From: Ananas comosus
Lineage: Eukaryota > Streptophyta > Magnoliopsida > Poales > Bromeliaceae
Assembly (NCBI RefSeq): GCF_001540865.1
Contig: NC_033638.1
Span: 3,673,626 to 3,737,625, forward strand
Direction: 5' to 3'
Length of the DNA: 64,000 nucleotides
Program-made: the position numbers and the translations under genes
Notes under the pieces: generated by a model
What the model was told of the DNA's origin: nothing
Database searches by the model: none
What the model saw: the letters and a program-made list of their open reading frames with translations, nothing else
Shown: positions 34,813 through 45,647 of the stretch, piece after piece
Layout of the letters: each line of letters begins with the position of its first letter
Position numbering within the stretch: position 1 is the first letter of the stretch

Positions 34813-35117
34813 GAAGTTGACTTCTTGTTCTCACACCAGTATGAGGATCTCCTATGACATTGGATAATGGGTGATCTTTTGACACTCTCATAGGTGCAGT
34901 CTCAGATGACGTACTTGGAATTTCAGATGTGTTGCTTGGGGTTTCAGATGAATCATGTGATGCACTAATTTCAGGAGATGCAGAAATATCATTATTCACA
35001 GGCAATACAAATGGAGAATCATCATCATCATCATTCAACAAAACAGTGGAAGTATCATTGACAGAAGATATAACAGAAGAAGCTTCATCTACTTTTATAT
35101 TATATGATTCTATCACC
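34781..35117 (-). pseudogene. Copia linker between integrase and RT
   Basis: It reads VIESYNIKVDEASSVISSVN, an acidic DDDDD run, many S/T/P residues, and [20 protein letters not shown], which is the conserved entry into the copia RT. A frameshift near 34795 separates it from the RT segment. On the other side the frame is cut by the solo LTR at 35123. Confidence 0.75.
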
Positions 35118-35122
35118 GTCTT

Positions 35123-35650
35123 TGTCACGCCCCGCGCCCCGCCTATTTGGTCGGGTTCGGGCACGTTAACAGACCGCCGAACGGACATAGTCTCCCTTGT
35201 ACGTCCAAGGCGTCGCAATCAATACGATACAAGGAGTTCCGACCAGGAACAATATTCATTCATAGATTGCATAAGGAAGTATCAAAAATATAAAACCACT
35301 AAGTTACTACAACATTCAACTTAGATACATGTTACAACACATTTCTTTTACATTCATCTTCCAAATACAATCACAATTATTACGATTTATTACAAGTTTG
35401 TACTTTGTCTCTAAACCCCTTAAGCTAGACCACCAACTCGGGTACTGCTACCTCGGTCTCTGGGATAGGGCGCTACCTACGGAGCTACGCCCTTGCCTCG
35501 CACCGCCGCGTCGCTCACGTGTGTACCTATAACACCCCAGAACAACGTGGGGTGAGAACCAACTCCATGATTCCCAGTGGGTACGGCCACCCAAGGGAAA
35601 AGCTCGACCAATAGGTCTAATGAGGTCCTGCAACATGTTAGTCCAATAAC

Positions 35651-35705
<55 letters not shown>

Positions 35706-35706
35706 N

Positions 35707-35772
<66 letters not shown>

Positions 35773-38551
35773 TGTTATTATTCAACTAATAGATAACATG
35801 CCTCACAAAATGCAATATGCAAAACCTGTAACTCATGCAAGTAGTTTGCTTGATTCTACTACATATTATTCGTCATTCTTTACATGTAACCGTTCTTTAC
35901 TTATTTAGCTATTCTCATTCATTAGCTATTCGTTACATCATTTCCTTGTTACATTATACTCATTGGCGATTCTTTATTCTTTGACATTCTTGATTGTCGA
36001 TATACTTTAGCATTTGCCATTCTTTCCTAAGGTTACTTTACCTTAGCCAACTATGCCACTCGACTCGGTCTTGAGTCAATCAACTGCGGATAATCCGCGC
36101 TCAGTCAAGCTCGAGGCGAAGGACGTCTCACATGTACCTCAGCCTTAAATCCTCTCGACTATAGGTCTACTCACAGGGTGAGGATATCTGTCGAACCCCG
36201 GACCACAAGTCGCTCAATGGACCTACAGGCGAGGAGAACCACACGTACCCACGTCCCCAAACTCAAACTCAAACCGGGCGAGGAGAATCACACGTACCCA
36301 ATGAGTCACTGCCAGGCGAGGAGAACCACACGTACCTGCAGTTGCCATTCGCTTGCGCTCAGACGCAAGGCTCATCCGCTGCACTAGCAGTCGCTGCACT
36401 AGCAGTCGCTGCACTAGCAGCACTCATTCCTAGGGATTCCGAAATCCACATTCATAACTCTAGGGTTGGTCTTAAACCCTATAATGTTGACCTGTCTAGG
36501 TCCCAATGTCCTATCCATCCTAGGTCCACTTGACTCTAGGTTCATTATCTTTATCTCACAACCTAGGTTTACTTTTAACTCTAAGTTCAATCCTAATCTA
36601 TGTTCTCTAACATTAGGTTTGATGCCACTCTTTTCGACCTATGTTTATTAACACTAGGTTCGATATCATTCTTATTCAACCTAGGTTCACAACTCTAGGT
36701 TCAATGCCACTCGATCTATATGTATATGTATATGTCCACAAGTACATGTCCTTTACTCAGCATTTTTGCATTAGCATCTCTACAACATGCTTATCATACA
36801 TTTTCTTTAGCATTCTTATTTCATATCAATATACATTCACTTAGCATTCCTACATTAGCATTTCTATACATACAACATGACTAAAACATGTCATTTACTT
36901 TATGCTTTCTACTTAGCATTATTTACACTATGTCACTATGCATTACTTAGCATTCTCACATTATGATCATATGCATTATTTGGTAGCCTAACATAGCATT
37001 TCACCTTATGCATTTATGTGTTCTATCACTAGCTACCATTACATGCATCAATAGTAAGCACTAATCTTCGACATACAGGCGACCTAGTCGCTTCGGTAAA
37101 CACAACCCACCTTGACTTGCACTCCGACTGCTTGTAGTCACTTGCAATCGGCCTCCCGCGGCACCCGTTGCCCGGTTTGGCCCAAACTCTTGTGCGACCA
37201 CCCAAACGTCCACCGAACCGCGATTTGAAAATTCCGGAGTTTATTCCTTGACTCCACGATACTCCAGATTCGATCCCATGATTTTTAGACCTTTATTCCG
37301 CGTGGTGCGACTATCTGTACGAAACAATGTTATTTCGTCAATAACTTCGCGTACACTCGACGAATGGTCAAATCGACTTCGCCAACGCGTTCGTTTGGTT
37401 CTCAATTAGGTTTCCAAGGGGTCAAAATAGATCAAAACCCTATATGAGCAAAACACATCTTTAGGATGCCCTAATATGACATATGCTCAATACTCCGGAT
37501 TTGATCTATAAAATAAGCAAAAGAGAGCTTGTTTAACATCTAGGAGCTCAACTAGGAGCATTCGAACCATTCTTAGGGTGTTTAGAACAAACCCTAGAAA
37601 TCCACCATTAGAGCACCTTGAAGATCACATGGTTTTCATGTGTTTCCAAGCATCTACATGGTTCTAAAGCTTGCAAGGAGATCAAATCTCTAGATTTAGG
37701 GTTTAAAACTCAAACCCTAACCTTGATCCTACCATGAAAGGAAGCAAAAGGCTCACCTCACTAGCTTGCTCCAAGCACGAGGAAGAAGAGGATAAAGGTG
37801 AGCTTCATCTTCTTGATCTCCTTCTCCTTCCTTTCTTCTCTTTTCTTTTCTTCTCTTCTCTTTCCTTTCCTTCACTCCCAACGGTTGAGAGAGAGAGGGG
37901 GACACGAGAGTAGGACGGAGAGGGGTGCTGCAGTGGAGGAGGGGGTTAGGGTTATTTGTTAGTATGTAACAATTACAAATAAACCCCCCAAACATTGCTA
38001 TTTGCAGCAGACCAATTTTCACTGCCAGACCCAAAGTGTACCGGTACACTTTCCCGTGTCACCGGTAACACGAGTGCGCAGAGGCCAACCCGAGAGCTAT
38101 CTCTCGGTTTTTCGCGGCATTTGTACCGGTACAAAACAGGGGTGTACCGGTACACTTCCAATTTTTCCTCAAAACCTGAGAGCTCATTTCTCACCTCGGG
38201 TTGCTTGTTGTACCGGTACAACCATCAACCTGTACCGGTACACGTTGCTCCAGAATTGACTTTTGGCTCCGTTTCGATTCTATTTCGCTCGTTTGACCTC
38301 CGATTTTTTTCAAATCGAACTGAGACTCTCCAAACATGTTTTTAGACATGTCTCCATAATCTTTTCATCCACGCTTATGCCGAATTTAGCTCACGGCCCA
38401 ACATAGCCTTTCGGGTTTCGTTTTCACGCCTACACGCACCGAATCGCCCGAAAGCTTCCGAACTTCACCGAACTTCACCGGAACCATCCAAACAGCTTTC
38501 CAACCTAACATACACCGTGACTTCATAACTTTAGAAGTTTAGTATGTTACA
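35123..38551 (-). mobile_element. Solo LTR, family A, inside the copia pol gene
   Basis: GTCTT flanks it at 35118-35122 and 38552-38556. On the minus strand it starts TGTAACATAC and ends GGGCGTGACA. The segments at 37090-37400 match 46720-47030 of the outer element in reverse, confirming family A. It contains a (TA)n tract, ACCGGTAC palindromes (38035-38245), four AGGCGAGGAGAA(C/T)CACACGTAC units (36227-36335) and three GCACTAGCAGTCGCT units (about 36378-36420). It splits the copia frame inside YNLRTKT/VIESYN. Confidence 0.88.
35652..35770. repeat. (TA)n microsatellite inside the solo LTR
   Basis: About 118 bp of pure TA with one unknown base at 35706, so the true length is uncertain. Confidence 0.95.
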
Positions 38552-38556
38552 GTCTT

Positions 38557-39495
38557 AGTACGCAAATTGTACGCACGATATGCTCGACATGTAGTAAAAT
38601 AACCAAGAAAAATCCCTTCGTCACTTCGGAAGTCAAATTTTCCAAAATTTTCACGATCCCGAAGGATAAAACACTTACTCCCGAAGACACGAAAATATTT
38701 GATATTCGGTTTTCTGCAAAGCCATAGTTCATATGGAGTATTTACAGTACCCGGGCGCACATAAATCCGATTGATAACATAGACGGCCGTGTTAACCGCT
38801 TCAGCCCAAAAATGCAATGCGACTTTCTTACTATGAAGCATAACATGAGCCATCTCTTGTACAACCTGATTTTTGCGTTCAACAACTCCGTTCTGTTATG
38901 GTGTATAAGGAGCAGAGAATTCATGTTTAATGCCTTTTGAAACACAGAAATCAACAAATTTTGAATTTATGAATTCTTCCCCTTGATCACTTCAAATGCG
39001 CACAATTTTATCATTACGTTCATTCATAAGACGAAGACAGATTTCAGAAAAAGAATCAAAAGTATCAGCTTTTTTACGCAAGAAAGCACTCCATACAAAG
39101 CGAGTAAAATCATCAACAATGAGCAAGATATATCGTTTTCCACCCAAACTCTGAATCCTAGAAGGTCCCATCAAGTCCATGTGAAGTAACTCTAAAGGTT
39201 TAGATGTCCCTAAGTTGTTCAAATTCTTATGTGCGGATCTAGTTTGCTTTTCCAGTTGACAACCCCCACACATATTGTTCTCTTTGAAATCTATCTTAGG
39301 TACACCTCTAACAATTTTCTTCCTCAATATCTTAGATAGTTTCTTAAAGTTTATGTGACCTAGACGTTCATGCCATAAGGCTTCAGTCTCTAATGTCGCT
39401 AGGTTACACTGTTCGGATGAAGCACTAGGAACTACATAACAGTTATTCTGAGATCTAACACCTTTTAAGAAGATATAATCATCATCAAGTGTCAC
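38557..39495 (-). pseudogene. Copia integrase domain, broken
   Basis: It has a pre-integrase zinc site HERLGHINFKKLSK...CGGCQLEKQTR, then ELLHMDLMGPSRIQSLGG and LLIVDDFTRFVW with the first two catalytic aspartates, then SDQGEEF with the catalytic glutamate near 38970. One stop (near 38990) falls just before SDQGEEF and another (near 38897) follows APYTP. The C-terminal part reads HFWAEAVNTAVYVINRIY and ends at the solo LTR insertion. Both stops sit at codons one C-to-T change away from CGA or CAA. Confidence 0.85.
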
Positions 39496-39824
39496 AGTGC
39501 ATTCTTTAGCAAAAATTTCACAGAGTACCCGTCATCGCACAATTGGCTTATGCTTACGAGATTTGATTTAAGCCCCTCAACATAGAAAACATCATTCAAC
39601 GTAGGGCCATCTGAGATAGTGACTGTTCCTTTTTCAATGATTTTTGATGACCGACCGTCTCCAAAAACAACAAGTCCTCCGGAGATTTTATTTAAAGAAG
39701 TAAACCAATTTTTATCGCCGGTCATGTGACGTGAACAACCACTATCTAGATACCAAGAAGTATTATCATAAGCATGAAGCGAAGTGTGGATGACAAGGCA
39801 AGGAAAGATTTTACCTTTGCGCAC
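39492..39824 (-). pseudogene. Copia aspartic protease domain
   Basis: NTSWYLDSGCSRHMTGD carries the DSG catalytic triplet (residues 27-29 of this frame) in the form typical of copia. It continues through VVFGDGRSSKIIEKGTV and NLVSISQLCDDGYSVKF. A stop (TAG where the family has a Trp codon) at about 39825 separates it from the gag part, and a frameshift near 39500-39515 separates it from integrase. Confidence 0.85.
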
Positions 39825-40442
39825 CTAAACCTTACGTGTTTTGGGTTGCGTCGGCCGACTTGATTGAGAAACGTGTTGCTTGTCGATGCTTTGTGTGCTT
39901 TTCTTCTTTGGATCATCCTTTTTTGGTTTCCATGTTTGTTTCGCCTTTGATTTCGGATCGTCCTGCTTTGGCTTCCAAAGTATCCTTCGGTTCAATGATG
40001 TTGTGGGGTTCTTCGACTTTTGATTGCAAAACCTTTTCACGTGTCCTATAACACCACAAAAATGACATATTTTGTTAGCAAAGGAATTCTTAGGAGGAAC
40101 AAACTTACCATGAATCGTACGAGCCGGTTTTAATCGTTCATCAACTTTCTTCATTCCTTGATCAACGTACGTCCGTTCGTATCCAAGTCCGAATTTGTTT
40201 GTTTTACCGAGTCCTAACATCTTGTCAAGTTTGCTAGACCCAGACGAAAACTTGTTCAAGTCCGATTTGAGTTGAATGATGGTCTTGGTAAATTCCATGT
40301 TCGATTCTCTCGCTTCCATGTATTGCTTGGTAAGGAAATTAATGTTTTCTACAAATGATTCCTTTTCCTTCTCAAGCATGCACACTTGTCTAATAAAGAA
40401 TTGTATGGCTTGGTCAAACTGTCCTTTTCTTACTCCAGACAT
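39825..40442 (-). pseudogene. Copia gag C-terminal part with second zinc knuckle
   Basis: 205 codons with a helical, probably coiled-coil stretch (residues 15-65) and a CCHC knuckle CHFCGVIGHVKRFC (C126, C129, H134, C139), then a K/P-rich tail with two KPK(Q/K)DDPK repeats. It overlaps the end of the first gag frame in another frame, so a small indel near 40435 broke one original gag. Confidence 0.8.
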
Positions 40443-41767
40443 TTTGTCAAAGACTCTAATCTTGTATTGTCTCGATCCTGATCATACAATCTTCGCCGCA
40501 ACTTCTTATTGTGTTTCGCCACTTTCTTTGATTCAACAATAAGTTGGTGATATGCGGCGGCCATATCATCTTCTTCCGACTCTTCATTTGTTGAGTTCTC
40601 CGAAAAAGATTTTTCATGCAAAGGAGACATAGAAATAGAGTCAGTAGAGGACAAACACATAAAAGAAGAGTCAAAAGCAAGAAGAGCAGTAGCATTTATA
40701 TCCTCATCACTTGAGGTTGACTCGTTAGAAGATGAATCATCCCAAGTGATGGCTTGCATCGCTTTCTTTTTCAAAGACTTTTTATTTGGACAATCCGATG
40801 CAATATGACCAAAATCTCTACACTTATAGCATTGGATTTGTCCTTCATCGTTTTTCTTTTTTTTTGAAAAATCTTTTGATGAGGTTTCAGATTTTTTAAA
40901 CTTAGAAGAACTACTCCCTTTTGATTTGTTTTGCTTGGATGGAGTTGACTTGGGAGGAAACTTCTTCCTAAAGTTCCGACGGAACTTCCTCATTAAATGT
41001 GCCAATTGCTTTTCGAACTCTTCCAAGGTTGGGTCCGAATCCGAATCCGTAGACGAAGACTCCAAGTCGCCTCCTTTTGTTGATTTGAGCGCCATACCTG
41101 AAGCTTTAGAAGACAACTTGGAAGAAGATGAATAAGAGGGAAAAATCATTTCATAGGTTTGAAGAGCACCAACTAATTCGTCAACTTTTAATTCGTCCGG
41201 ATGTTTTACCGTTTCTATAGCCGCAACCTTTGGACGAAAACGTTCGAGAAGAGTTCTTAAAATTTTTCGAACAATCTTAGGTTCAGAAATCTTTTCACCC
41301 AAATTAGCATAAGTATTAACAATATCTTGAAGACGAGTATAATACTCGGTAAAAATTTCATGTTCTTCCATACGAATAGAATCAAATCTACTAGTCAACA
41401 TCTGTAATTTTTGAATCGTTACCAAGCTTGTACCCTCATGTGTAACTTGTAAAGTGTCCCAAATTTCTTTGGTGGTTTCACACGCCGAAACTCGAGAAAA
41501 TTCGATTTGATTCAAAGCATTGAACAAAGCATTAATATCCTTCCCATTGAACGAAGATAGTTCATTTTTCTCTTTCGTCCACTTGTTTCTAGGTTTGGGA
41601 CCCGTAACATTATTGACTACTTCGGTAGAATGTTTCCATCCGAATTCAATTGCTTGCCAAACCCTCTTGTCAATGGCAATAAGAAACGCTCTCATTCGAA
41701 CTTTCCAATAAACGTAATTAGTGCCATCAAAGAGAGGGGGTCGATTAATGTTACCTCCCTCGGCCAT
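40430..41767 (-). CDS. Copia gag polyprotein, N-terminal part
   Basis: 445 codons from ATG at 41767. The start MAEGGNINRPPLFDGTNYVY and the WKVRMRAFL segment are the DUF4219/UBN2 gag signature of plant copia elements. The capsid-like region spans about residues 10-205. A serine/lysine-rich linker follows, and then the nucleocapsid knuckle CYKCRDFGHIASDC (C313, C316, H321, C326). The frame is open but ends early at ESLTKCLE through an indel. Gag would package element RNA in cytoplasmic particles. This is the longest intact frame of the element. Confidence 0.85.
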   Translation of the reverse strand: MAEGGNINRPPLFDGTNYVYWKVRMRAFLIAIDKRVWQAIEFGWKHSTEVVNNVTGPKPRNKWTKEKNELSSFNGKDINALFNALNQIEFSRVSACETTKEIWDTLQVTHEGTSLVTIQKLQMLTSRFDSIRMEEHEIFTEYYTRLQDIVNTYANLGEKISEPKIVRKILRTLLERFRPKVAAIETVKHPDELKVDELVGALQTYEMIFPSYSSSSKLSSKASGMALKSTKGGDLESSSTDSDSDPTLEEFEKQLAHLMRKFRRNFRKKFPPKSTPSKQNKSKGSSSSKFKKSETSSKDFSKKKKNDEGQIQCYKCRDFGHIASDCPNKKSLKKKAMQAITWDDSSSNESTSSDEDINATALLAFDSSFMCLSSTDSISMSPLHEKSFSENSTNEESEEDDMAAAYHQLIVESKKVAKHNKKLRRRLYDQDRDNTRLESLTKCLE

Positions 41768-41781
41768 AGTTTACAACCTAT

Positions 41782-41797
41782 ACCCACTGTGATACCA
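41782..41797 (-). promoter_or_regulatory. Primer binding site of the copia element
   Basis: On the minus strand TGGTATCACAGTGGGT starts two bases after the LTR. The first eight bases match the 3' end of initiator tRNA-Met; later ones diverge from the usual TGGTATCAGAGC. Confidence 0.75.
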
Positions 41798-41799
41798 CT

Positions 41800-43249
41800 T
41801 GTAAGATATTGATCCCAAGGATCTAAAAGGTAAATAACACCTAGAGGGGGGGTGAATAGGTGTAAACGGCAAAAAAAAAACTCTCGATGCAAAATAAAAC
41901 TTAATAGCGAAAAATAAAATCAACACACCGAGATGTAACGTGGGAAAACTCCAACTCGGAGTAAAAAACCCACGGGACCGATCACACGAAAACTCTACTA
42001 AAGAAACAATCAAGTACTAGTGATTTACCGATTACCCGACTCGATTTTACCGAATCTTCATAGTTGATTTTCTTCGTTGGTCCATGATCAATCAAAATCC
42101 TCCAACCGATCTCACTGCAAATCCTTGCCGCGTCAACGCCTCGACTCCTCGATGCATCCCCCGAATCCTCGGCCTCATGCGCAATCCCCGCGCAAATCCT
42201 CCATCCGAAGCTCGTAGAGAAGATAATTTGTGGTGATTGAAACTTAGAAAACCATAAGCTATGAAGCATTTCCTTTTAGTCAATCATCAACTTGATTCTC
42301 AAAGGAACATTCAAATTATAAACCTAAGAATCAAGTCGTCGACCAACAATTCGAAACTTGCTTTAAGAATAGAATCATAAAGCTCAAAAACAAGTTGTTA
42401 GGGTTTCATAAAGGTCTAAACTCCAAAGCATCTATCATAATATAACCCCCATAGCTTATTTATAGATTTAGAAGACTTAGAAGTAGACTAAAATTGCAAA
42501 AAGTCATTTTTGGAAACAATTACGGTTTCAGGGCTTGATGGTTGGTACCCGAAACCCAAGTTCGAATCCTAGTTGATTCACATTTCTAGCTAAGTTTATT
42601 TCTAAATGAAATAAACGAAGCGGGTAGCGTGCTACCTATCTCTCAAAAAAAAAAAAAAAAAAAACGGTTTCGGGGTCCAGTCCTCTCGAGGGGTCCGATC
42701 TCTCAGGGTCCGATCCTTCAAGCCAGGGACCGGTCCCTTGTTGCGTAGCAGAAAACACATGCCAAGGGAACCGGTCTCTCGTTGCGTAGCTGAAAAAACC
42801 TTGCTACGGGGACCGGTCTTCATTCCTAAGACCGGTCTCTCTCTGCGTAACCAAAAAGCTTTGCGTACGGGAACCGGTCCTCAATTCAGGATCCTCGCAC
42901 ATGAAAACCAGCTTACGGGGACCGGTCCCTCGTTACCACAGACCGGTTGCATCGTTTCTTTACGAAGAGAGGACCTACGGGGTTTGGTCCCTTTGATCAG
43001 GGACCGATCCCTGAACCCTGATAAGTTCAGATCAGTTATTTCAAAACGCAATAATGCAATCTAAGTCTTCTACATACATTTTGAACATCTAGAGTCACCA
43101 CAAATGATCTATCTTTCAAACCTGAGGTGCCGAGCTTCCCGAATGAGTCTTTGATCTCCAAATTGAATCTTATCTCCAAAACTTCGCTTTTAACTCTTCA
43201 AGACTCGATTCGACTTCACAAAATTCACCAACTTAGAAAATCCTTAACA
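41800..43249 (-). repeat. 5' LTR of the copia element, with a SINE inside
   Basis: 1,450 bp. Compared with the other LTR it has one extra block (the SINE at 42534-42663 with its duplication) and lacks part of a palindrome unit near 42896. It carries the same ACCGGT-type motif array between 42675 and 43015. Confidence 0.88.
42534..42663 (+). mobile_element. tRNA-derived SINE in the copia LTR
   Basis: The insertion is absent from the partner LTR. ACGGTTTC(A/G)GGG occurs on both sides (42522-42533 and 42664-42675) as a target duplication. It has a pol III B-box-like word GTTCGAATCCT (42560-42570) after a weak A-box region near its start, and a poly-A tail at 42645-42663 following GCTACCTATCTCTC. 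Being in only one of the two LTRs, it inserted after the copia element did. Confidence 0.82.
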
Positions 43250-43633
43250 ATTGTGGCATCCTATAAAGACCCACCGACTCCTCCTCTCTTGTTCATAGCC
43301 AGAGACCACCCAATATATGGTTTTTCTCCCTCTATTTTTCTAGGAGCCCTTCCTAAGTGTGGATTGGTGGAGATTGGAGGAGATTTGAGGGTTAGACCTT
43401 GTGGATAGAACAAGACAGTGCAATTGTGCGGGGAGAGCGTGAGTCTAATTGCAAGAAAAAAGGGAATAGGATGGCCAACGAGTAGATTCGGTGGTCCTTC
43501 AAGTTCTCAACTGAGTGCAATGTGTTCGCGCTCGTGATCCCGAGTTTCGGGGACCTACTGTATTTGGTCCTTGGTGAGATGTGTCGTTTGTAGGTGTTTT
43601 CGTTATCCACAGCAGTGTGAGCTATGAGAGGGC

Positions 43634-43888
43634 AAGTGCTACAGGTGTGGGCAACTGGGCTGTGCGCTGGACGAGTGTCCGCAAGGTGACAGCCGGGGCC
43701 TGACACTAGCGACAGCCTATTCCTCTCTGGGACGGCCTGCAAGTGTGCCACCTGCGGCATGGTTGGGAGAGAAGGCGTTGAGGGCAATGCAACCTAAAGG
43801 TTCGCGGCGAGCGCCGGGTGGCCGTAGATACGCGACCCAGATCGAGGAACCTGCTGCTGACGACGTCGTTGCAGGTATTAGTTGTTGA
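43634..43888 (+). pseudogene. Gag zinc-knuckle remnant of the gypsy-type element
   Basis: About 80 open codons start KCYRCGQLGCALDECPQGDS and end EEPAADDVVAGISC before a stop. The spacing is that of a gypsy nucleocapsid knuckle (C-X2-C-X4-H-X4-C), but the expected histidine is a cysteine here. Upstream the frame is lost, and no protease follows although gypsy gag normally runs into it. Confidence 0.7.
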
Positions 43889-45634
43889 TGCAAGCATGTG
43901 TTTTACATGATGTGAAGTTGATGCATTGCATGCAATGGTCATGTGGTTAATTACTATTGTCGTGCGTAAGCATAGTAGAGATCGAGTGGACCGGTAAGTA
44001 TAGATACCCGGGCATGCTCGTGTTGCGAGAGCGTAGTACCTGCCAGTACAGGTATAGAGCCAGAGGGCACTAGCGAAGTGCTAGTAATGATCTATGGTGA
44101 GAGATGATGAGACTCATAATAGAGATGGAAGTGGTGAAGCGACTCTCAGAGCAACTTAATTAGTAGATTGCGAGAGTTGAGCCGTGATATTTGAGGACAC
44201 CCGAGTAATCCAGAAATTTTGGATATCATTCCGGTAGATCGAACAGTGAAGGTAGAATTACTGTTGACGGAATAGTTGGCTGGTAACCAAGTGCAAGCAC
44301 GTGGGCCTGGTAGAACCTCGATGTGAGGTAGGAGAGTCGTGCTTGTGTAGTCGGTGTGCGTAGGCAAGAGTTGCCTCATACTGGACCTGTATGGAACGCT
44401 GTACGGACGTATAGAGCGCTTGAGTGTAGGTACTCGTAGAGTGTGGATGTGAATCAGCCGAGAGAGTGAGTGCATTGGCAGTAGCACTTCAGCATTGCTA
44501 TGTGTGAAGCGGGCCATGGATCACTCGTAGGGTTGGTGGCTCGCACTAGGTGCTTATGAGCTGGTAGTTGTATATGTGGCTCGGTAGAGCGTGTCACGTA
44601 AGACGACGACGGCGGGTGTTGCTTGGGGACGACCCGTGCCTGGACCATTTGTGGACTGTAGAGCCTGGGTCCATGTGGACAGGCACAGTTGGCTGTGTGT
44701 GACAGCGGCCCGGTACCTATGGGTAGGGCAAAGTTCTGGTCAGGACGGCAGTCCGAGCTTAGATCCGAGAGCGTGGAGTGCCACGTACTAGATCGTGTGA
44801 TCGATAGTATACCGAGAGTTCGATTGTGACCCAACCCGAGGATTTATAGTGGTTTGGGGTCCTGGTTCCTCCTGGTCAGATTGTGTGCAAATTCCCAAGT
44901 GAGAATTTCTCCCGATGTTGATTGGGTCTGCATTTGCGAGCGAGAGACGCTGCGTATTGAGACAGGCTAGGCGATAGGCCTTTGTGGCACTGGCGATCTG
45001 TGGGCCACCTATGAAAATGAGAAAAGCGATTTGGCGGATAGCCTTATTGAGGTGTTTGGCTTGGATTCACGAACGGAGTGTTCGTGTGAGCTCATTACGA
45101 AAGTAACTTAACGTTGACCGCGACATATGGTATCAGAAGATGAAGTGCTCTTGGTGAGACCTTGAGCTAGTGGCAAGCCACGTGGAGTTTGAGGATTAGA
45201 ATTGGGATATGATGAGATAGGCCATCTCACGTTAGAGCTAAAGGTCAGTGCGAAATTGGAGCACTCACGATGTAGTGATGCACCAGTGATATTGCTTCTA
45301 AGCAATGTCGATGATTGTATCAGAACGTATTTCCTGAAGGGAAGGTAAATGCAAGAAGAATTTCTTGTGTGCCGAGTGGCGAGTGGTGTTGGAGCGCGTA
45401 AAGTCGTCGAGTTTCGACTTGCGCTGCCACCTAGAATGACGGGGACTGTAATGCACTTTGTGAGATGCGCCTTACAAAGTTGTATGCGTTTGGTATCATA
45501 CCCTCCGTGATGGGCCTCTTGGACAATTCCAAAAAGTGTAAAGCCATTCTGAGGTGGAAGAATGCATTGGTGCCCTCAATTACTCAAGGAACTAAATTGA
45601 GGCGTGGTTTGAATTTTGCGGACGAAATTCTTTT
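43889..45634 (+). other. 3' internal region of the gypsy-type element, non-coding
   Basis: GC-moderate sequence without a sustained frame and without RT, RNase H or integrase motifs on either strand. The last codons (about 45600-45647) read LNFADEILLRGGEC into the PPT, a tail seen at the end of pol in Tekay/Del-type elements. Confidence 0.6.
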
Positions 45635-45647
45635 AAGGGGTGGAGAA
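45635..45647 (+). promoter_or_regulatory. Polypurine tract of the gypsy-type element
   Basis: AAGGGGTGGAGAA abuts the 3' LTR start TGTAACATACC, the usual plus-strand primer position. Confidence 0.9.

Larger units (their letters stand above)
28453..43249 (-). mobile_element. Ty1/copia, Sirevirus-like retrotransposon
   Basis: LTRs at both ends start TGTAAGATATTG and end TCCTTAACA on the plus strand. ATTGT flanks the element (28448-28452 and 43250-43254). Read on the minus strand, the order is LTR, PBS, gag with two zinc knuckles, protease, integrase, reverse transcriptase, RNase H, a long spacer with an extra ORF, PPT, LTR. Integrase before RT defines copia. The large size (about 11.4 kb without the solo LTR), the extra 3' ORF, the additional G-rich purine tracts (minus strand of about 30118-30130 and 32890-32900) and the CCGG-centred palindromes in the LTR fit Sireviruses. 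Several stops and frameshifts make it inactive. Confidence 0.88.

Noticed and set aside
35477..35908. IYIYIY-type frames over TA repeats (also at 15797, 18152, 49057, 57654)
   Set aside because: They are translations of (TA)n microsatellites.
42534..42663. A tRNA gene (B-box GTTCGAATCCT)
   Set aside because: No cloverleaf or anticodon arm is evident, and it has a poly-A tail and target duplication; it is a SINE.
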